A stretch of DNA of 64,000 nt from a bacterium (GTDB lineage: Bacteria > Auribacterota > Auribacteria > Auribacterales > Auribacteraceae). Below are positions 44,687 through 54,166 of the stretch, piece by piece; within the stretch, counting starts at the first letter, position 1; each line of letters starts with the position of its first letter. Under the pieces are notes generated by a model. The model was given only the letters and a program-made list of their open reading frames with translations. It searched no databases and was not told where the DNA came from. The stretch lies in contig JAHDNF010000008.1 of assembly GCA_018435605.1 (NCBI GenBank), forward strand, positions 65,192 through 129,191. Reading direction: 5' to 3'. The position numbers and the translations under genes were made by a program.

Positions 44687-45052
44687 ATGTCTAAAAAATT
44701 GTTAGTAGTTGACGATTCCCAGACAGTTAGAACATTGATCTCATTCATATTGTCTTCCAATGGTTTTGATGTGGATTCTGCAATCAACGGTATTGACGCG
44801 CTTGAGAAAATATATCGTGAAAATTATGATTTGATTGTATGCGATATCAATATGCCTAAAATGGATGGTTTGACTCTTATCAAAGTATTGCGTCTTCAGG
44901 ATTTGTATAAAGAATTGCCTATTATCATAGTATCTACCGAAGAAAGCGAAGAAGATAAACAAAAAGGCATTGAAGCGGGAGCGAATGTCTATCTGGTAAA
45001 ACCCACGGATCCCGGCAGTTTGTTAGGCAATGTGCAGATGTTACTTGGGTAA
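44687..45052 (+). CDS. cheY: CheY-like single-domain response regulator
   Basis: 121 residues, receiver domain only. Acidic pocket D9-D10 (VVDDSQ), phosphoacceptor Asp53 in IVCDINMPKMDG, Ser/Thr83-84 (IIVSTEES) and Lys105 (YLVKPTDPG) are all present, so it should be phosphorylated by CheA. TAAGGAGAG Shine-Dalgarno precedes the ATG. Output partner unknown: flagellar motor, type IV pilus or another target cannot be told from this window. Confidence 0.92.
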   Translation: MSKKLLVVDDSQTVRTLISFILSSNGFDVDSAINGIDALEKIYRENYDLIVCDINMPKMDGLTLIKVLRLQDLYKELPIIIVSTEESEEDKQKGIEAGANVYLVKPTDPGSLLGNVQMLLG

Positions 45053-45082
45053 ACAACATAGTACAGGGAGTGAGTAAGGACC

Positions 45083-47932
45083 ATGGATGAACACCTTGAT
45101 CCGACATTGATATCAGATTTTATACTGGAATGCAAAGAGCATTTGGGCAGTGTCGAAAATAATATAATCACATTGGAAAACAACCCTAATGATCTTGAAA
45201 TTCTTAATGCGATATTTCGCGCTGTTCATAGCGTTAAGGGAGGCGCATCTTTCCTAGGTTTGAAAAAATTGACTCACCTCACGCATCGAATGGAAAATGT
45301 ACTTGATGACTTACGTAAAGAGAAAATGGCGGTATCTACCGATATTATAGACGCTATACTTGAAGGATTGGATGTATTGTTGCGTTTGATAGACGAACTG
45401 CAGGCATTAATAAATGATGTCGCAGAAAATTGTGCTCCCGAGAATATGCCTGATTTTGATGAAGCTACAACAGTCGAAGTAGAGTCTATGGCGCATAAAT
45501 TTGAATTGCTTAAAAATCAATCGGTTCAACCACAGGTAGAAACCACACAGAAAAATGTTGAACCGGAGGAAAAGAAAGAAGCTCCTGTTAAAGCTGTCAA
45601 GTCTGTACCTGTCAAAGAACCGAAAAAGAATGGACAGAAGGAAAAAATTGCCGATGTTTTACCTGAAGCAATGGGTATTTTTTTAACTGAAGCAAATGAA
45701 ATATTTCAGAATATAAGCAGTAACCTTGTAATCATAGAAAAAAATAATAATGATCAGGATACATTAAATGCATTGTTTAGAGAAATACACAATTTCAAAG
45801 GCAATGCTCGATATCTCGGATTTGGCAATATCGAAAAATTAGCTCATCATATGGAGAGTGTATTTGACGATATCCGAAACGGAACATTGAAAATAACTTC
45901 TAGAATAATCGATTTACTTTTTAAATGCCTCGATATGCTGATAGATTTAACTAAAGGCATTGCCGAGCAGGGTAGCGATTCGCTGTTGAATATTGATGAT
46001 CTGGTCAATCAACTGCAGGCGTTATTGAAAAAAAGCGGTGTAAGCGCTGATACTTCTTCTTCAGTTGAAAACGAGAAAAAAGAAGATACCCCTGTTGCAA
46101 AATCCGGTAATGAAAGCGAAACACTCAATATTTTTTTTACTGCAACTAGTCAGCATATAAGTAATATTAAGTTTATCTTAGATAAAATGGATACAGGTAG
46201 CATTGAAGAAAAAGATTGCGACATACTCATACGCGCATTCGATGGTTTGAGAAGCGCGGCTAATTATATGGGTTTCAAAGAGATAAATGGACTTGCGCAA
46301 AATCTTGAGAATTTAATGCGTGCCAATAGATCGTGCTGTTCGACTAAAAAAAATATAAAACCCATACTTACGCGGAGTTTTGTCTATTTTGAAGAAGCGA
46401 TAGAATCTTTGAAAAACACTGGTAGCGAAAAAGAAGTCGATCTATTGCTAATTGCGGATATTATGATAGAAATCAACAACTCGCCTTCCTCAGATGCGAT
46501 TCAATCTCAGGAAGAAACACAAGTTTCGCAGGAAACTCAAGCCATTGAATCAGAATCTGTCCAGCAGAAAACAGAAGTTTCTCTCACCGATAAAGATTCC
46601 GTCTCAGAGGCTGTTGCGAGCAAGGAAAACGCTCAACCCAAAAGCGCGTCTGCGGATGTTCAGGATACTTCTCAGCAGAAAAAATCGTTCGCCATGGAAA
46701 ATACGATACGTGTTGAACAATCAAAGCTAGATTCGTTAATGAATTTAATAGGTGAGTTGATAATAAACAGAAATAGGTTTACGGCGATATCACGGCGTCT
46801 GGAGATAGAGTACAATATTCCGGATATATCTAAAGATCTCAAGCAAGCTACTTACATGGTCAGTAGAATATCGGATGATTTACAGACTGAAATAATGAGC
46901 GCCCGTATGGTTCAAGTAGGTATGGTATTTAACAAATTCCCGCGTCTTGTGCGTGATTTAGCCCGTACAAAGAAAAAAGAAATAGCTCTACATATTTCCG
47001 GCGAAGATACCGAAATGGATAAAACTGTTATAGAGCAGATAGGCGATCCATTGGTGCATTTGATAAGAAATGCGGCTGATCACGGTCTTGAAGATTCGAT
47101 TGAAGAACGGCAAAATGCGGGTAAAGAACCTACCGGAAACATTTACCTTCGCGCTTTTCATGAAGGCAACAGTGTAGTCATAGAAATCGAAGATGATGGT
47201 CGCGGTATCAATGCGGAAAAGCTAAAGCATAAAGCCTTGGAAAAAGGTATCATATCGCAGGATGAATGCGACTCTATGAACCATGAGGCGGCGATAAATT
47301 TGATATTTGCTCCAGGATTCAGCACGGCGGAACAAGTGTCCAATATTTCCGGAAGAGGCGTCGGTATGGATGTTGTTCGTGATAACATAAGTAAGCTAAA
47401 TGGGCGTATAGACGTTAAGACGGAACTGGGCAAGGGAACAAAAATATCATTGATTTTGCCTTTGACGCTTGCAATTGTTGAAACCATTATGGTGCGTGTG
47501 AACCAAAATTATTTTGCCATCCCGTTACAAAGTGTCGCTGAGACTGTTAAGATCAAGCCGGAACACATTAAGTACCTAAAAAAACGAAAATCAATAAATT
47601 TGCGCGATAAAGTTATAGGTATAGAGGCTTTATCCGAGGTAATCGGATTGGGTTTTTTTGATCTGAACGCTTTTATTGAACATGCCGCGACGGGTAAATC
47701 TGAAGAAGAAGACATATCTATAGTTATAATACGTTCGGGTTCCAAATCGGTTGGTTTTATTGTGGATGAGTTACTGGAGAAACAAGAAGTGGTCATAAAA
47801 CCCTTGGTTGATTTTCTAGCTTGCATCCGTGGTATTTCCGGAGCGACTATTTTAGGCGATGGGAGTATCATGTTGATTCTGGAACCGAACGAGTTAATCA
47901 ATCTGGCAACTGAAAATGAGGTCGTATTGTAA
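45083..47932 (+). CDS. cheA: CheA chemosensory histidine kinase with three Hpt-type domains
   Basis: 949 residues, longer than the usual ~650-700. Hpt1 carries His49 (RAVHSVKGGASFLGL). Hpt2 carries His236 (REIHNFKGNARYLGF). A third Hpt-like domain at ~345-470 has Asp387 in the His position (RAFDGLRSAANYMGF). Then dimerisation (~540-620: TIRVEQSKLDSLMNLIGELI), the HATPase domain with HLIRNAADHGLED, DDGRGINAEKL, GFSTAEQ and SGRGVGMDVV (~650-795), and a CheW-like P5 domain (~796-949). No P2 CheY-binding domain is recognised; the Hpts are joined by low-complexity E/K/V-rich linkers. AAGGA lies before the ATG. Phosphorylates CheY and CheB. Confidence 0.93.
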   Translation: MDEHLDPTLISDFILECKEHLGSVENNIITLENNPNDLEILNAIFRAVHSVKGGASFLGLKKLTHLTHRMENVLDDLRKEKMAVSTDIIDAILEGLDVLLRLIDELQALINDVAENCAPENMPDFDEATTVEVESMAHKFELLKNQSVQPQVETTQKNVEPEEKKEAPVKAVKSVPVKEPKKNGQKEKIADVLPEAMGIFLTEANEIFQNISSNLVIIEKNNNDQDTLNALFREIHNFKGNARYLGFGNIEKLAHHMESVFDDIRNGTLKITSRIIDLLFKCLDMLIDLTKGIAEQGSDSLLNIDDLVNQLQALLKKSGVSADTSSSVENEKKEDTPVAKSGNESETLNIFFTATSQHISNIKFILDKMDTGSIEEKDCDILIRAFDGLRSAANYMGFKEINGLAQNLENLMRANRSCCSTKKNIKPILTRSFVYFEEAIESLKNTGSEKEVDLLLIADIMIEINNSPSSDAIQSQEETQVSQETQAIESESVQQKTEVSLTDKDSVSEAVASKENAQPKSASADVQDTSQQKKSFAMENTIRVEQSKLDSLMNLIGELIINRNRFTAISRRLEIEYNIPDISKDLKQATYMVSRISDDLQTEIMSARMVQVGMVFNKFPRLVRDLARTKKKEIALHISGEDTEMDKTVIEQIGDPLVHLIRNAADHGLEDSIEERQNAGKEPTGNIYLRAFHEGNSVVIEIEDDGRGINAEKLKHKALEKGIISQDECDSMNHEAAINLIFAPGFSTAEQVSNISGRGVGMDVVRDNISKLNGRIDVKTELGKGTKISLILPLTLAIVETIMVRVNQNYFAIPLQSVAETVKIKPEHIKYLKKRKSINLRDKVIGIEALSEVIGLGFFDLNAFIEHAATGKSEEEDISIVIIRSGSKSVGFIVDELLEKQEVVIKPLVDFLACIRGISGATILGDGSIMLILEPNELINLATENEVVL

Positions 47933-47934
47933 AA

Positions 47935-48990
47935 ATGACAACACAAAAATATACCCTTATTATTGTAGATGAACATACACCATTAACGACGCAGATCAAT
48001 GATTATTTCCGAACATATTTTCCTGTTCAGTCGGTGCTAACAGTTTCATCGTTAAATGAAATTGGAGTGGATTCTTTTCAAAATAGTTTGGTGCTGATCA
48101 ATGCAAATAGATTTATCGAGACTAATGAGATTGTGTCTATGGCACAACTTATAAAGAAACACTCTATTTCTGTTATCCCTTATTTTGAACCTGATTTTGA
48201 TGATATGGGGACAGTTTTAGATTCTATAGAGTTGGGTGCTGTCGACGCGGTTTCATCCTGTATTTTTTCATCCGGTCCGGGATGTTCCGATTCTGAGCGG
48301 GTAGCGTTTAACGGATTTATAAATTCGTTATTTGAAAATCAGTTGAATTTTGATATCGATTTACTCAGATTGCGGTTGTATCCTTTTGCCAATGAGGATA
48401 TAACGGTTCAGACAAAAAAGAACCGGTCACTTGTAGTTATAGGATCGGATTTCGGAGGTATATCTACAATTCTCGGACTGATACCACAGTTTCCGGCATC
48501 TTACAAAAATTCGTTCTGTGTTTTAATGAATGGAAATAACAGGTTGATGGAGGCGCTTGTTGATCGGTTGCAGGTTAATAGTTCGCTCAAAGTAAGGTTA
48601 GTCAGACGCGCCATGGTAATTGAGTCGTCAACCGTGTATGTAATAGCCGCAAACAGAACGCCGGTACTTGATTCATGGGATGGCAAGAATATAAGTATTC
48701 TTGTGAATGATGCCCTTCCTTTTGAGATTTCCCTAAAACATTGGATTGATCCGTTTATGTTTAGCGCGGCGGAAATATACGGCAAAAATACTGTAGGTAT
48801 CTTACTGGGCGGTTTGCAGGAAGACGGAATCTTAGGTTTGGAGAAGATTAAGGAACACAAAGGCACCACTATAATACAATCTAATAAATCGTATCCTTCA
48901 AATATGCGCTTGAAAATAGCCAGAAAAAAGAATTGTGCCCAGAAAATTGTTTATGCCGGTGATATGGCAAAAGAGATCATGCAATTGTGA
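47935..48990 (+). CDS. CheB-like protein lacking catalytic residues in both domains
   Basis: 351 residues, two bases after cheA. Overall CheB architecture: a receiver-like N-terminal domain (LIIVDEHTPLT at the acidic pocket), then a methylesterase-like domain (SLVVIGSDFGGISTIL... VGILLGGLQEDGILG). Against the CheB at 40815, Asp54 aligns with Asn56 (LVLINANRF), the receiver Lys is lost, Ser165 aligns with Asp172 (IGSDFGG instead of IGVSTGG), and His192 aligns with Asn199. Only the triad Asp (D297) remains. So it is probably unable to be phosphorylated normally or to hydrolyse methyl esters. It is an intact frame of the right length, not a pseudogene, so it is likely a regulatory decoy, scaffold or receptor-binding protein. 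The CheB-family relationship is my alignment by eye. Confidence 0.78.
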   Translation: MTTQKYTLIIVDEHTPLTTQINDYFRTYFPVQSVLTVSSLNEIGVDSFQNSLVLINANRFIETNEIVSMAQLIKKHSISVIPYFEPDFDDMGTVLDSIELGAVDAVSSCIFSSGPGCSDSERVAFNGFINSLFENQLNFDIDLLRLRLYPFANEDITVQTKKNRSLVVIGSDFGGISTILGLIPQFPASYKNSFCVLMNGNNRLMEALVDRLQVNSSLKVRLVRRAMVIESSTVYVIAANRTPVLDSWDGKNISILVNDALPFEISLKHWIDPFMFSAAEIYGKNTVGILLGGLQEDGILGLEKIKEHKGTTIIQSNKSYPSNMRLKIARKKNCAQKIVYAGDMAKEIMQL

Positions 48991-49041
48991 TCATGTCCGT
49001 GCTTTCTATTGACTGATTCCAATAAAATATGATAATTATTA

Positions 49042-49069
49042 TTGCAAAATCGGTTCATAATCGTATTAT
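49042..49069 (+). promoter_or_regulatory. promoter candidate for tRNA-Leu
   Basis: TTGCAA (49042-49047), 16-bp spacer, TATTAT (49064-49069), placing a start only a few bases before the tRNA 5' end. Confidence 0.45.
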
Positions 49070-49079
49070 ATACAGCGAT

Positions 49080-49161
49080 GCGAGAGTGGCGGAACTGGCA
49101 GACGCGCTGGACTTAGGATCCAGTGGGGCAACCTGTGGGGGTTCAAATCCCCCCTCTCGCA
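49080..49161 (+). tRNA. tRNA-Leu (anticodon UAG)
   Basis: 82-base class II tRNA. The acceptor stem GCGAGAG pairs with CTCTCGC, followed by discriminator A at 49161. The anticodon arm CTGGA-CTTAGGA-TCCAG gives anticodon TAG at 49114-49116 (reads CUA/CUN leucine codons). A short extra arm TGGGGCAACCTGT and the T arm GGGGG-TTCAAAT-CCCCC follow. The 3' CCA is not encoded. Discriminator A and the long variable arm agree with leucine identity. Confidence 0.96.
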
Positions 49162-49324
49162 TGTAAAAAATATAAATCCAGCCCTTTTCACAATCCTCGA
49201 TCGTAATAAAACCCATGTTTTCCCATGATTGAGGTGATTATATATCAAATTATAGGTTATTCCGGTCGATATAGATAATGACTTTTGTATTTAAGTAAAT
49301 CAACCCCAGAAAAGCAATAAATCT

Positions 49325-50650
49325 ATGAAACGTTTATTACTTGTCATACTGCTTACATTTTCCGGTTATATCGGATCGTTTATCAGTCCGTTTTACGGGT
49401 TATGTATTTATATATGGTTTGCATACATCCGTGCGCAGGAATGGATGTGGGGTGCAGGGTGGTTTATCGCTATGCGCCCATCATTGACGTTGGCTATATG
49501 TGTTATTATAAGCACATTAATGAAAGGTGAAAAACTATTTCGCGGTTCGAAGATATCACGATTGCTTGTCCTGCTTTGGATTCTATTGCTTATCAGTTTC
49601 CTTGATCCGGTTGATAAAACAACATCTACCATGTGGTTTGATTATATATCTAAAGTATTAATTATCGGTTTTCTGATTACCGGTCTGGTCGTTACTAAAA
49701 AACGTCTTGTTGCTCTTCTCGTAACTATTTGTGTTACAATAGGTTTTTATGGTGGTAAATGCGGGCTGTGGGCGGTTTTGAAAGGAGGAGGCAAAATTTT
49801 ACAGGGTCCTGGTGGAATGTATCAGGATAACAACACGTTTGCATTAGCATTTGTGATGCTTTTGCCTTTGTTGTATTTTACTCATGACCTAATAACCGAT
49901 GTTAGATATCTATGGTTTAAAAAGGGATTCAGGGTGATATTCTTTTTTACCATTCTGGCGACTATATTTACATATTCACGAGGTGGTTTTCTTGGATTGG
50001 TTGTTGTCGGTCTAATGATCAATGTCCGCTCAAAAAAGAAGATTACGACATGGATATTTATGGGATTGCTTGGACTGACTGTTTTGACATTGTTCATTCC
50101 CGAGGAATATAAAGAACGAATTAGCACAATTTTTGTCGAAAACGAAGAAGAACGTGACACATCTTCCGCAAGCCGCCTGCATTTTTGGAAAGTGGCAATA
50201 GTAATGGTTAATGACAATCCGTTAACCGGTGTTGGTTTGAATTGTTATAAAAGCGCATATAACCAATACGATTTCTTATATGGAAGATATGGGAAAAATA
50301 GAGCGGTTCACAATTCTTTTTTAGAATTTCTCGCCGATAACGGCTATCCTGCATTTTTGATTTTTTGTCTGTTATTTTTTATATCCATAAGAACATGCAT
50401 GAAATTGCGTAAAGCCGCATATAAACGTAGTGATTTGCAATGGATAGTATCTATTTCAAACATGCTGGAGATATCGTTATGGGGTTTTTGTGTAAGTGGT
50501 ATGTTTGTATCTTTAGCCTATGCGGATTTATTGTATCACGAATTCTGTATCGTTGCGGCTTTCGAACAAATCGCAAAACGTCATCTCTCCATGAGTACGG
50601 AAATTAAAAAAGAGCAACCGGAATTAGAACAAAAACCACTGATGATTTGA
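49325..50650 (+). CDS. O-antigen-ligase-like membrane protein (exosortase-associated O-glycosylation ligase type)
   Basis: 441 residues, about ten membrane segments. The Wzy/WaaL-type core has IFTYSRGGFLGLVVVGL, then a large periplasmic loop with NPLTGVGLNCYKSAYNQY and HNSFLEFLADNGYPAFLIF. The N-terminal part (SGYIGSFISPFYGLCIYIWF, AYIRAQEWMWG) resembles ligases found with exosortase/PEP-CTERM systems. It would join a lipid-linked polysaccharide to a lipid or protein acceptor in the periplasm, or polymerise it. No exosortase is in this window. No strong ribosome-binding site seen. Ends 110 bases before the convergent AT-rich block. Confidence 0.8.
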   Translation: MKRLLLVILLTFSGYIGSFISPFYGLCIYIWFAYIRAQEWMWGAGWFIAMRPSLTLAICVIISTLMKGEKLFRGSKISRLLVLLWILLLISFLDPVDKTTSTMWFDYISKVLIIGFLITGLVVTKKRLVALLVTICVTIGFYGGKCGLWAVLKGGGKILQGPGGMYQDNNTFALAFVMLLPLLYFTHDLITDVRYLWFKKGFRVIFFFTILATIFTYSRGGFLGLVVVGLMINVRSKKKITTWIFMGLLGLTVLTLFIPEEYKERISTIFVENEEERDTSSASRLHFWKVAIVMVNDNPLTGVGLNCYKSAYNQYDFLYGRYGKNRAVHNSFLEFLADNGYPAFLIFCLLFFISIRTCMKLRKAAYKRSDLQWIVSISNMLEISLWGFCVSGMFVSLAYADLLYHEFCIVAAFEQIAKRHLSMSTEIKKEQPELEQKPLMI

Positions 50651-50760
50651 TTTGGATACCACCCGCCCTACAGCTCGCCAATCTAAAAAAACGTTTTTAA
50701 TGATTTTTTGTCGTAACAGGTTGTTGACCGGCGTCAATAGTTTTCCCTTCGCAGTACTTC

Positions 50761-51486
50761 CTATTGTCGCTGATCAGGTTGTAATGCGTTATGTTTTAAA
50801 ATAAAAATCGGATATAATAAAAATCCTATGCCGGTAAATAACTCTACTATATATTCGGTAATGAGATCAGCGCTAGATTTACCTTCAGAAGATATTACTA
50901 CGGGTCCGTCATATACATTAACCCATATTTTTATCGCCAATGTTGCCCCTAGAAAGATCATAATAAGAGATATGTCCATAACCGGAAAGTTAATTTTATT
51001 TAACAGTTTTTTAATAGGAGGGTAGAGATTTATTAAAGGTATAAACACACCATTAATAAAGAAGAATAAAACAATGAAATAATACTGAAGGTTATAATCG
51101 AAAACTCCTCCAGCAATATTATGTAAATTAACCTCATTTTGCAAATTTATTTGCTTTAAAGTTTCCGGCGTCTGGATCTTTAAAATACGTTGTCCCCAAC
51201 TGATTTCTTCACCGGCAACAAAGATTGTGAACGCTAAAAAGAAAAAATAGAATTTATATTTATAACAGAATGATAAGAAATTAATACGTTTGTTTTTTTT
51301 CCAAAAAGTGAATAACAATGTAGCAAAAACAAGTGAAGATGCAAAATAAAATAATGCCGTCAGGTTTTCAATAATATAGTCTTCTCTTGCAAGCTCAAGC
51401 ATAAATGATGTGTATTTCATGCATAAAAAAAAAGTTATTACTATTAAAGCGATCCAAATAATGTTGTATGTAATTATTTTACGCAT
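50761..51486 (-). CDS. membrane protein of unknown function (GEEISWGQ type)
   Basis: 241 residues from the ATG at 51486, which has GGAGGGA five bases upstream; a GTG at 51516 in frame is before that site. About seven membrane segments. A conserved-looking loop FVAGEEISWGQRIL near residue 90 is a pattern I associate with uncharacterised membrane proteins of polysaccharide clusters; no catalytic role is established. The DNA is markedly AT-rich like its two minus-strand neighbours. Likely in the same acquired glycan block. Confidence 0.62.
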   Translation of the reverse strand: MRKIITYNIIWIALIVITFFLCMKYTSFMLELAREDYIIENLTALFYFASSLVFATLLFTFWKKNKRINFLSFCYKYKFYFFFLAFTIFVAGEEISWGQRILKIQTPETLKQINLQNEVNLHNIAGGVFDYNLQYYFIVLFFFINGVFIPLINLYPPIKKLLNKINFPVMDISLIMIFLGATLAIKIWVNVYDGPVVISSEGKSSADLITEYIVELFTGIGFLLYPIFILKHNALQPDQRQ

Positions 51487-51590
51487 ATTATCTCCCTCCG
51501 TTTTTATTACTATCACTTACTTAAACCTGATATCTTTCAGTGCATGGATTAGGTTGATGTCAAATGTTCTGTTTTTGAAAAGATCTTAAA

Positions 51591-52340
51591 TTATTTCTTT
51601 CTGGAGAATATTTTAAATTTAGCTAATCTAAAGGATTGCAGTAGGAACTGAAACATTATCCATAAAGTACATAAACCGTATATAGCACTACGCTTAAAAT
51701 TGATGGACGACGCTTCTTTGAAGTATCTGGTCGGTATTGGGATATCTCCTATTTTGAATCCGGCGTAAACAGATTGAGCGAGAAACTGTGTGTCGAAAAC
51801 AAAATCGTCAGAATTTGCTTCATAGTTAATTGTCTCTAAAACTTTTCGTGAATATACCCTAAATCCAGAATGGAAATCGCCAAGGTTCTGCCCCAAAATA
51901 ATATTTTCGATAATTGTGAGCGCTCTATTACTTATATATTTATAAACCGGCATCCCACCCTGTAGAGTTTCTCTTCTAGTTCTAATTCTTGACCCCATAA
52001 TAAAATCGCAAATCCCCAGTTTTATTATCTCAACCGCGCAAGGAATGACTCTCGGATCGTACTGGTAGTCAGGATGAATCATAACAACGTAATCAGCGCC
52101 ATCCTTTAACGCCTTGTCATAACAAGTTTTCTGATTGCCTCCATAGCCTTTATTCTGTTTGTGCTCTAAGACAATGATTCCAAGTTTTTTAGCAACCTCT
52201 ACGGTTTTGTCTTTGCTCGCGTCATCAGTTAAAATTATTTCATCAACATAATCTTTAGGAATATCCTTATATGTAGCCTGCAATGTTTTTTCTGCGTTAT
52301 AAGCCGGCATGACTACTATAACTTTTTCCTTATTTTTCAT
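51591..52340 (-). CDS. GT2 glycosyltransferase
   Basis: 249 residues. GT-A domain: [30 protein letters not shown] (DDxS), [26 protein letters not shown] in the DxD position, and [18 protein letters not shown] plus [12 protein letters not shown]-terminal hydrophobic [17 protein letters not shown] may be a membrane-associated helix. Resembles dolichol-phosphate-mannose-synthase-like enzymes that charge undecaprenyl phosphate. Its start overlaps the end of the upstream GT39-like gene by 11 bases, so the two are coupled and may act in succession. Confidence 0.86.
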   Translation of the reverse strand: MKNKEKVIVVMPAYNAEKTLQATYKDIPKDYVDEIILTDDASKDKTVEVAKKLGIIVLEHKQNKGYGGNQKTCYDKALKDGADYVVMIHPDYQYDPRVIPCAVEIIKLGICDFIMGSRIRTRRETLQGGMPVYKYISNRALTIIENIILGQNLGDFHSGFRVYSRKVLETINYEANSDDFVFDTQFLAQSVYAGFKIGDIPIPTRYFKEASSINFKRSAIYGLCTLWIMFQFLLQSFRLAKFKIFSRKK

Positions 52341-54069
52341 TTGTTAGCCTCTCTCTAATAAATGTATTTGTTTTTTTAGCATAAATGTATTGACCGTAGT
52401 TCAGATTTGTTTGCCAAAGAAGAACAAGCTGACCTTTAAGGAAGTCTGACATCTCTTTTTGAGTTTCGTGATGTAGTATTAAAATATCGTCATCTTGTAA
52501 TGACTCGTATATACTGAGATCATCAGTAGCGAGAGCGGCGCGGGGAATTTCCTCAATAATATATCCATTTTGAATCCGCAATTCTTCTGTGGGAACAAAT
52601 AAGAATCTTGAATAAAAAATCTTCTTTGGGTTTATTTCAAGAGTTTTTGTATAGCTCCCGTACATCTCGTCATTTTCATTGTATTTCCCTAAAACCCAGT
52701 TTATTTTTGGATTTAGCTCTATAAAAATAAATATCAATATGAGCGATCCCATCGCAACAGCCAACCCTTTTTTGCGCATAAAAAAATAATTAACCAAATA
52801 AAACAGTCCATAACCGGCAAAACAAAATACAAAAGGCAAACAAGGGGCAAGATATCTTACAAAACCTATTGTAGCTGAACCGGTAATAATCGCATAAACA
52901 AGAATATAAACTAACAGGTATCTGCATTTTTTATTTGATATTGAGGCAAACATTCCTATGATAAATAAAAGTAATATAATTATACTTTCTCTGGCTAACA
53001 ATATCTTTAAATAAAATCCAAACTGCATTTTGTCACTGTAAAAGGCATTCATTTTAAAGTGTGAACCGAACATATATACAAACCTTTTCCAATCCAAAAG
53101 CGTATACGGGGATGAGATAAGAAAACATAGCGCCGCTACTGCGATACCTGATAAAAGATGTATAGACGATATTCTTTTACGCAATGTTTTAAATTTAAAG
53201 CATAATACGGCAAAAATGAGAATAAAAACCCCCAAAGCTAACGCTTTTTTTCGGGCATATTCCAAAAAAACAATATCTGTTTGCTCTAGTTTTGAATTAA
53301 TCAAACCATTTGCCGCAATGAAATTTTTTATGTATTCCATAGGAAAGAAGGCGGATAAAAATATTAAAACCATAGATGCCGCAAGTAATCCCCAAACGAA
53401 AATATTCCCCATATTCAAACGGAAGAAAGATCTGTGATTTAGTTTAAATTCCCAATCCCGATTGCTTATAAAGAAAAAATAGTAAATTACATAAGATATT
53501 AATATTATTACGGCTGTATATTTTGCAGATATAGCTAATCCCAGAAAGATGTAAGCGAAAATCCAGTAACCAAATGTCCTTCTTTCAATAAACATAATAA
53601 AACATAATACTGACAATACTGATAATACCGCCAAAAATATATCTGTACAAATATATCCCGCTACAAAAAACAGAGAAGGGCTAAAAACAGTAAACGCTCC
53701 GGAGATTATAGCTGAAATTTTGGATTTGAATAACTTAAAATTGAGAATGAAAATAAGCACGGATAATATCATCAAATTGATCAAGTTCAACAATCGGCCT
53801 AACTTTAAGGCATTATGTATATTGCCTTCTATCTGTGTGCCGCATATTTTCATAATGAAAAAATTTATATAAAAATAAAAAGCAGGCCAGTTGTATAAAG
53901 TCGGATTCAGATCTACAGTCTCAAACCTATGCAACATATAAAGACTCTGTCGTTCATCGACGTTTGCGCAAACCGGAAGGTTATATTGAACGACACGATA
54001 CATCAATAAAAAACCAGACAACATCAAGAGAAATAAAATAATGATTGTTTTTTTATCTATTTTATTCAT
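52330..54069 (-). CDS. polytopic GT39-like glycosyltransferase
   Basis: 579 residues from ATG 54069 (GGAG site nine bases upstream). An upstream in-frame start at 54138 would add 23 residues before it. About twelve membrane segments. First periplasmic loop after TM1 has [14 protein letters not shown], holding the Asp-Glu pair expected in PMT/ArnT-type GT-C enzymes, then [12 protein letters not shown] and [15 protein letters not shown]. The C-terminal ~140 residues are a soluble periplasmic domain. Very AT-rich coding sequence. Paired with the GT2 gene that could make its lipid-linked donor. Confidence 0.8.
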   Translation of the reverse strand: MNKIDKKTIIILFLLMLSGFLLMYRVVQYNLPVCANVDERQSLYMLHRFETVDLNPTLYNWPAFYFYINFFIMKICGTQIEGNIHNALKLGRLLNLINLMILSVLIFILNFKLFKSKISAIISGAFTVFSPSLFFVAGYICTDIFLAVLSVLSVLCFIMFIERRTFGYWIFAYIFLGLAISAKYTAVIILISYVIYYFFFISNRDWEFKLNHRSFFRLNMGNIFVWGLLAASMVLIFLSAFFPMEYIKNFIAANGLINSKLEQTDIVFLEYARKKALALGVFILIFAVLCFKFKTLRKRISSIHLLSGIAVAALCFLISSPYTLLDWKRFVYMFGSHFKMNAFYSDKMQFGFYLKILLARESIIILLLFIIGMFASISNKKCRYLLVYILVYAIITGSATIGFVRYLAPCLPFVFCFAGYGLFYLVNYFFMRKKGLAVAMGSLILIFIFIELNPKINWVLGKYNENDEMYGSYTKTLEINPKKIFYSRFLFVPTEELRIQNGYIIEEIPRAALATDDLSIYESLQDDDILILHHETQKEMSDFLKGQLVLLWQTNLNYGQYIYAKKTNTFIRERLTNEK

Positions 54070-54166
54070 ATTTTCTTTCTCCGAATGTTGCTTGCAAAGA
54101 TTAATTAACAATAACAATATCGGAGTTGTATGTAACAATATAAGTAAAATCTTCTCAAAAAATAAA

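Noticed and set aside
49066-49248. 60-residue minus-strand open frame over the tRNA
   Set aside because: It covers the tRNA-Leu gene and is a chance frame.
49080-54138. tRNA-Leu as an integration site for the AT-rich glycan block
   Set aside because: I found no second copy of the tRNA 3' end, no integrase, and an ordinary gene lies between the tRNA and the block.
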